A stretch of DNA of 64,000 bases from assembly GCF_000799565.1 (NCBI RefSeq), contig NZ_JUHB01000001.1, positions 1,863,501-1,927,500 on the forward strand, written 5' to 3'. Positions 63,999 through 64,000 of this stretch are shown here, in pieces. Origin of the DNA: Cellulophaga sp. Hel_I_12 (GTDB taxonomy: Bacteria; Bacteroidota; Bacteroidia; Flavobacteriales; Flavobacteriaceae). The notes below the pieces were generated by a model. It had not been told where the DNA came from and did not search any database. It was given only the letters and a program-made list of their open reading frames with translations. Positions within the stretch are counted from its first letter, which is position 1. Every line of letters starts with the position of its first letter. The position numbers were made by a program, and so were the translations under genes.

Positions 63999-64000
63999 GA

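Overview
The window reads as a chromosome segment of a Flavobacteriaceae bacterium (Bacteroidota). It is AT-rich. Promoters carry the Bacteroidota -7 box TAnnTTTG, clearest in front of tRNA-Phe and the rhodanese gene, and ribosome binding sites are A-rich rather than Shine-Dalgarno-like. The gene families also fit: the mevalonate route, an arginine operon with an acylornithine carbamoyltransferase, LptC next to a TPR/outer-membrane pair, ComEC without a metallo-lactamase tail, and many short lipoproteins. Nearly all of it looks like ordinary vertically inherited chromosome. I see no transposase, phage, CRISPR array or rRNA.

Layout. 1-4503: end of the cell-shape cluster mreC-mreD-mrdA-rodA. 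4500-6938: secreted DNA/RNA endonuclease and SelO. 7048-14486: tail-specific protease, surE, a small membrane protein, lpxB, an NlpC/P60 lipoprotein and comEC. 14564-18292: peptide operon of a dipeptidyl peptidase IV and a POT transporter. 18694-20921: HMG-CoA reductase and a GYDIA-type GHMP kinase. 21083-29194: envelope block (ppiD, CNNM/CBS protein, lptC, TPR protein, outer-membrane protein, coaX), then tRNA-Phe and a lone GH32 lipoprotein. 31070-34534: five genes of the kind found in arsenosugar clusters, but without the arsenic methyltransferase or ArsS. 34576-36578: a periplasmic amidase beside a paralogue that has lost its zinc ligands. 36672-44588: a GH113-like lipoprotein, a FAD oxidoreductase, a membrane 4Fe-4S protein and three glycosyltransferases. 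44638-55066: the arginine/proline operon, preceded by an Arg-rich leader peptide. 55199-60738: second isoprenoid block (mvaD, mevalonate kinase, UbiA-type prenyltransferase, nitrilase) followed by rluB and a small membrane protein. 60838-64000: TspO, DUF1697, a YhiN-like flavoprotein and a GDPD cut by or abutting the window end.

How the genes work together. The two isoprenoid blocks cover HMG-CoA reduction, mevalonate phosphorylation and decarboxylation to IPP, then a prenyl transfer. The arginine operon carries an acyl-glutamate route from a GNAT synthase candidate to ArgH; a Ser at the specificity position of the carbamoyltransferase points to N-succinyl rather than N-acetyl intermediates. 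The most noteworthy items are the Arg leader peptide, the pseudo-amidase, the arsenosugar-type cluster without arsenic enzymes, the acyl-group question, and repeats that form the 3' ends of several arginine genes.
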